From Plantago elongata (taxonomy: Eukaryota; Streptophyta; Magnoliopsida; Lamiales; Plantaginaceae), in NCBI GenBank assembly GCA_036897095.1, contig JAYMSP010000228.1:1-64000 (forward strand): a stretch of 64,000 nt of DNA. The letters are read 5' to 3'. Below, piece by piece: positions 63,022 through 64,000 of this stretch. Made by a program: the position numbers and the translations under genes. Numbering within the stretch: the stretch's first letter is position 1; each line of letters starts with the position of its first letter. The notes under the pieces were generated by a model. The model made no database searches. It was not told where the DNA came from and worked only from the letters and a program-made list of their open reading frames with translations.

Positions 63022-64000
63022 CCCCCGCAGTCGAAACGGGAGGCAGACGAACGCTGACTGGAGCGAAAATCTTCAAACAAAATCCGAGGTAGGTCTTTAG
63101 TGAAAATATCCGCAATCTGATATCTTGATGGAACATGTAGTACACGAACATCCCACGAGCAACATGTTCTCGAGCAAAATGTATATCCATCTCGATATGC
63201 TTGGTACCTTGATGCTGAACTGGATTTTCTGAGAGGTAAATCGCACTCACGTTATCACAATATACCAAAGTAGCCTTCGAGACAGGACAATGTAATTTGA
63301 GAAGCAAGTTACGCAACCAACCTGATTCGACAACTACATTCGCAACACCTCAATACTCTACTTCCGCACTCGATCGTGACATGGTAGGTTGTCGCTTAGA
63401 AGACCAAGAGATAAAGTTATCTCCAAGGAATACGCAATAACCAGAGGTCGATCGTCGAGTATCTGGACACCCTCCCCAATCAACATCAGTATACGAGACA
63501 AGGGTAGAACTTGGGGAGGAGTACAGGTGTAAACCCTGGGCAAGAGTTCCCTGGATATAACGAAGGATGCGTTTAAGTGCATTCATGTGAACATCTCGAG
63601 GATCATGCATGTGAAGACATATATGCTGAACATCATATGAGATATCTGGTCGAGTAAATGTCAAGTACTGAAGAGCACCAGCAAGAATGCGATACTGCGT
63701 TGGATTGTCAACATCAGTCCCATCACTGCGTCTGACTTTGGAATTTGAATCTACCGGTGTTGCCGATGGTTTACATGAAGACATCCCCGCTCGATCAATA
63801 ATTTCTTCAGCATACTTGCTTTGGGACAAAAACATCCCATGTTTATGACGAGTAACCGCAATACCGAGGAAGTAATTTAATGGTCCTAGGTCCTTCATAG
63901 AAAATTCTGAAGTAAGGAGTGCCATGATAGAACAACGAAGAGAGTCGGAGGATGTAGTAAGTAGAATATCATGGACGTATAGCAGGAGAAACGCTCGATC
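63022..64000 (-). mobile_element. Ty1/copia pol: end of RT and RNase H, runs off the right edge
   Basis: Minus-strand translation shows copia hallmarks: FSMKDLGPLNYFLGIAVTRH, then LAGALQYLTFTRPDISYDVQ, HMNALKRILRYIQGTL, GYCVFLGDNFISWSSKRQPT, SRSSAEVEY and HIEMDIHFAREHVARG. These are the end of the reverse transcriptase and the RNase H domain of a plant copia polyprotein. The element continues past 64000. The visible part appears broken in a few places but well kept overall, so it is a fairly young fossil. Confidence 0.88.

Overview
This window is nuclear DNA of a flowering plant. The coding regions are split by AT-rich introns with GT..AG borders, several proteins belong to plant-only forms of their families, and the spaces between genes hold Stowaway, Tourist, hAT-like and Mutator-like elements, a tRNA-derived SINE, LINE pieces and copia relics. 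A dicot is most likely, perhaps an asterid, but the species cannot be fixed from the sequence alone.

Layout. 1-2000: unrecognised low-complexity DNA and the 5' leader of the first gene. 2508-6080 (+): GPN3-type GTPase, 9 coding exons. 7816-18951 (+): EFR3-type plasma-membrane scaffold, 19 coding exons, with a 2.9 kb intron full of duplications and MITEs and a SINE in another intron. 18952-23594: repeat-rich space holding a long foldback element. 23595-27135 (+): unrecognised plant protein of 901 aa with a coiled coil and internal repeats. 27640-28015: 3' end of a LINE. 30136-28266 (-): polygalacturonase with all four GH28 motifs. 30140-36060: spacer with a perfect-looking hairpin and a Sirevirus-like copia fossil. 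36318-38419 (+): unrecognised 379 aa protein whose promoter has two MSA-like boxes. 42122-39473 (-): ILR1-like IAA-amino acid hydrolase. 43432-54057 (+): telomerase reverse transcriptase (TERT), 13 exons, about 1218 aa, with all catalytic motifs. 54058-60468: spacer with a Stowaway, a possible GATA-factor fragment and a triple nest (Tourist in hAT-like in LINE). 60469-61029 (+): intronless dirigent protein without an obvious signal peptide. 62715-64000: a copia element (-) that sits in an older fossil fragment and runs off the right edge.

The genes do not form one pathway. Several are housekeeping genes (RNA polymerase II assembly, phosphoinositide kinase scaffolding, telomere maintenance); others act on the cell wall, lignans or hormones. 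ILR1-like and TERT lie head to head with about 1.2-1.3 kb between their starts; the 901 aa gene and the polygalacturonase converge, as do the 379 aa gene and ILR1-like. Exon borders were assigned by eye from reading frame, GT/AG sites and remembered family sequences, so single borders may be off by a few bases. The most noteworthy structures are the foldback at about 22688-23447, the hairpin at 31076-31144, a Stowaway whose empty site is kept in a neighbouring tandem copy (15.67-16.35 kb), the SINE with a 17 bp target duplication, and the three-level nest at 55.9-57.6 kb.
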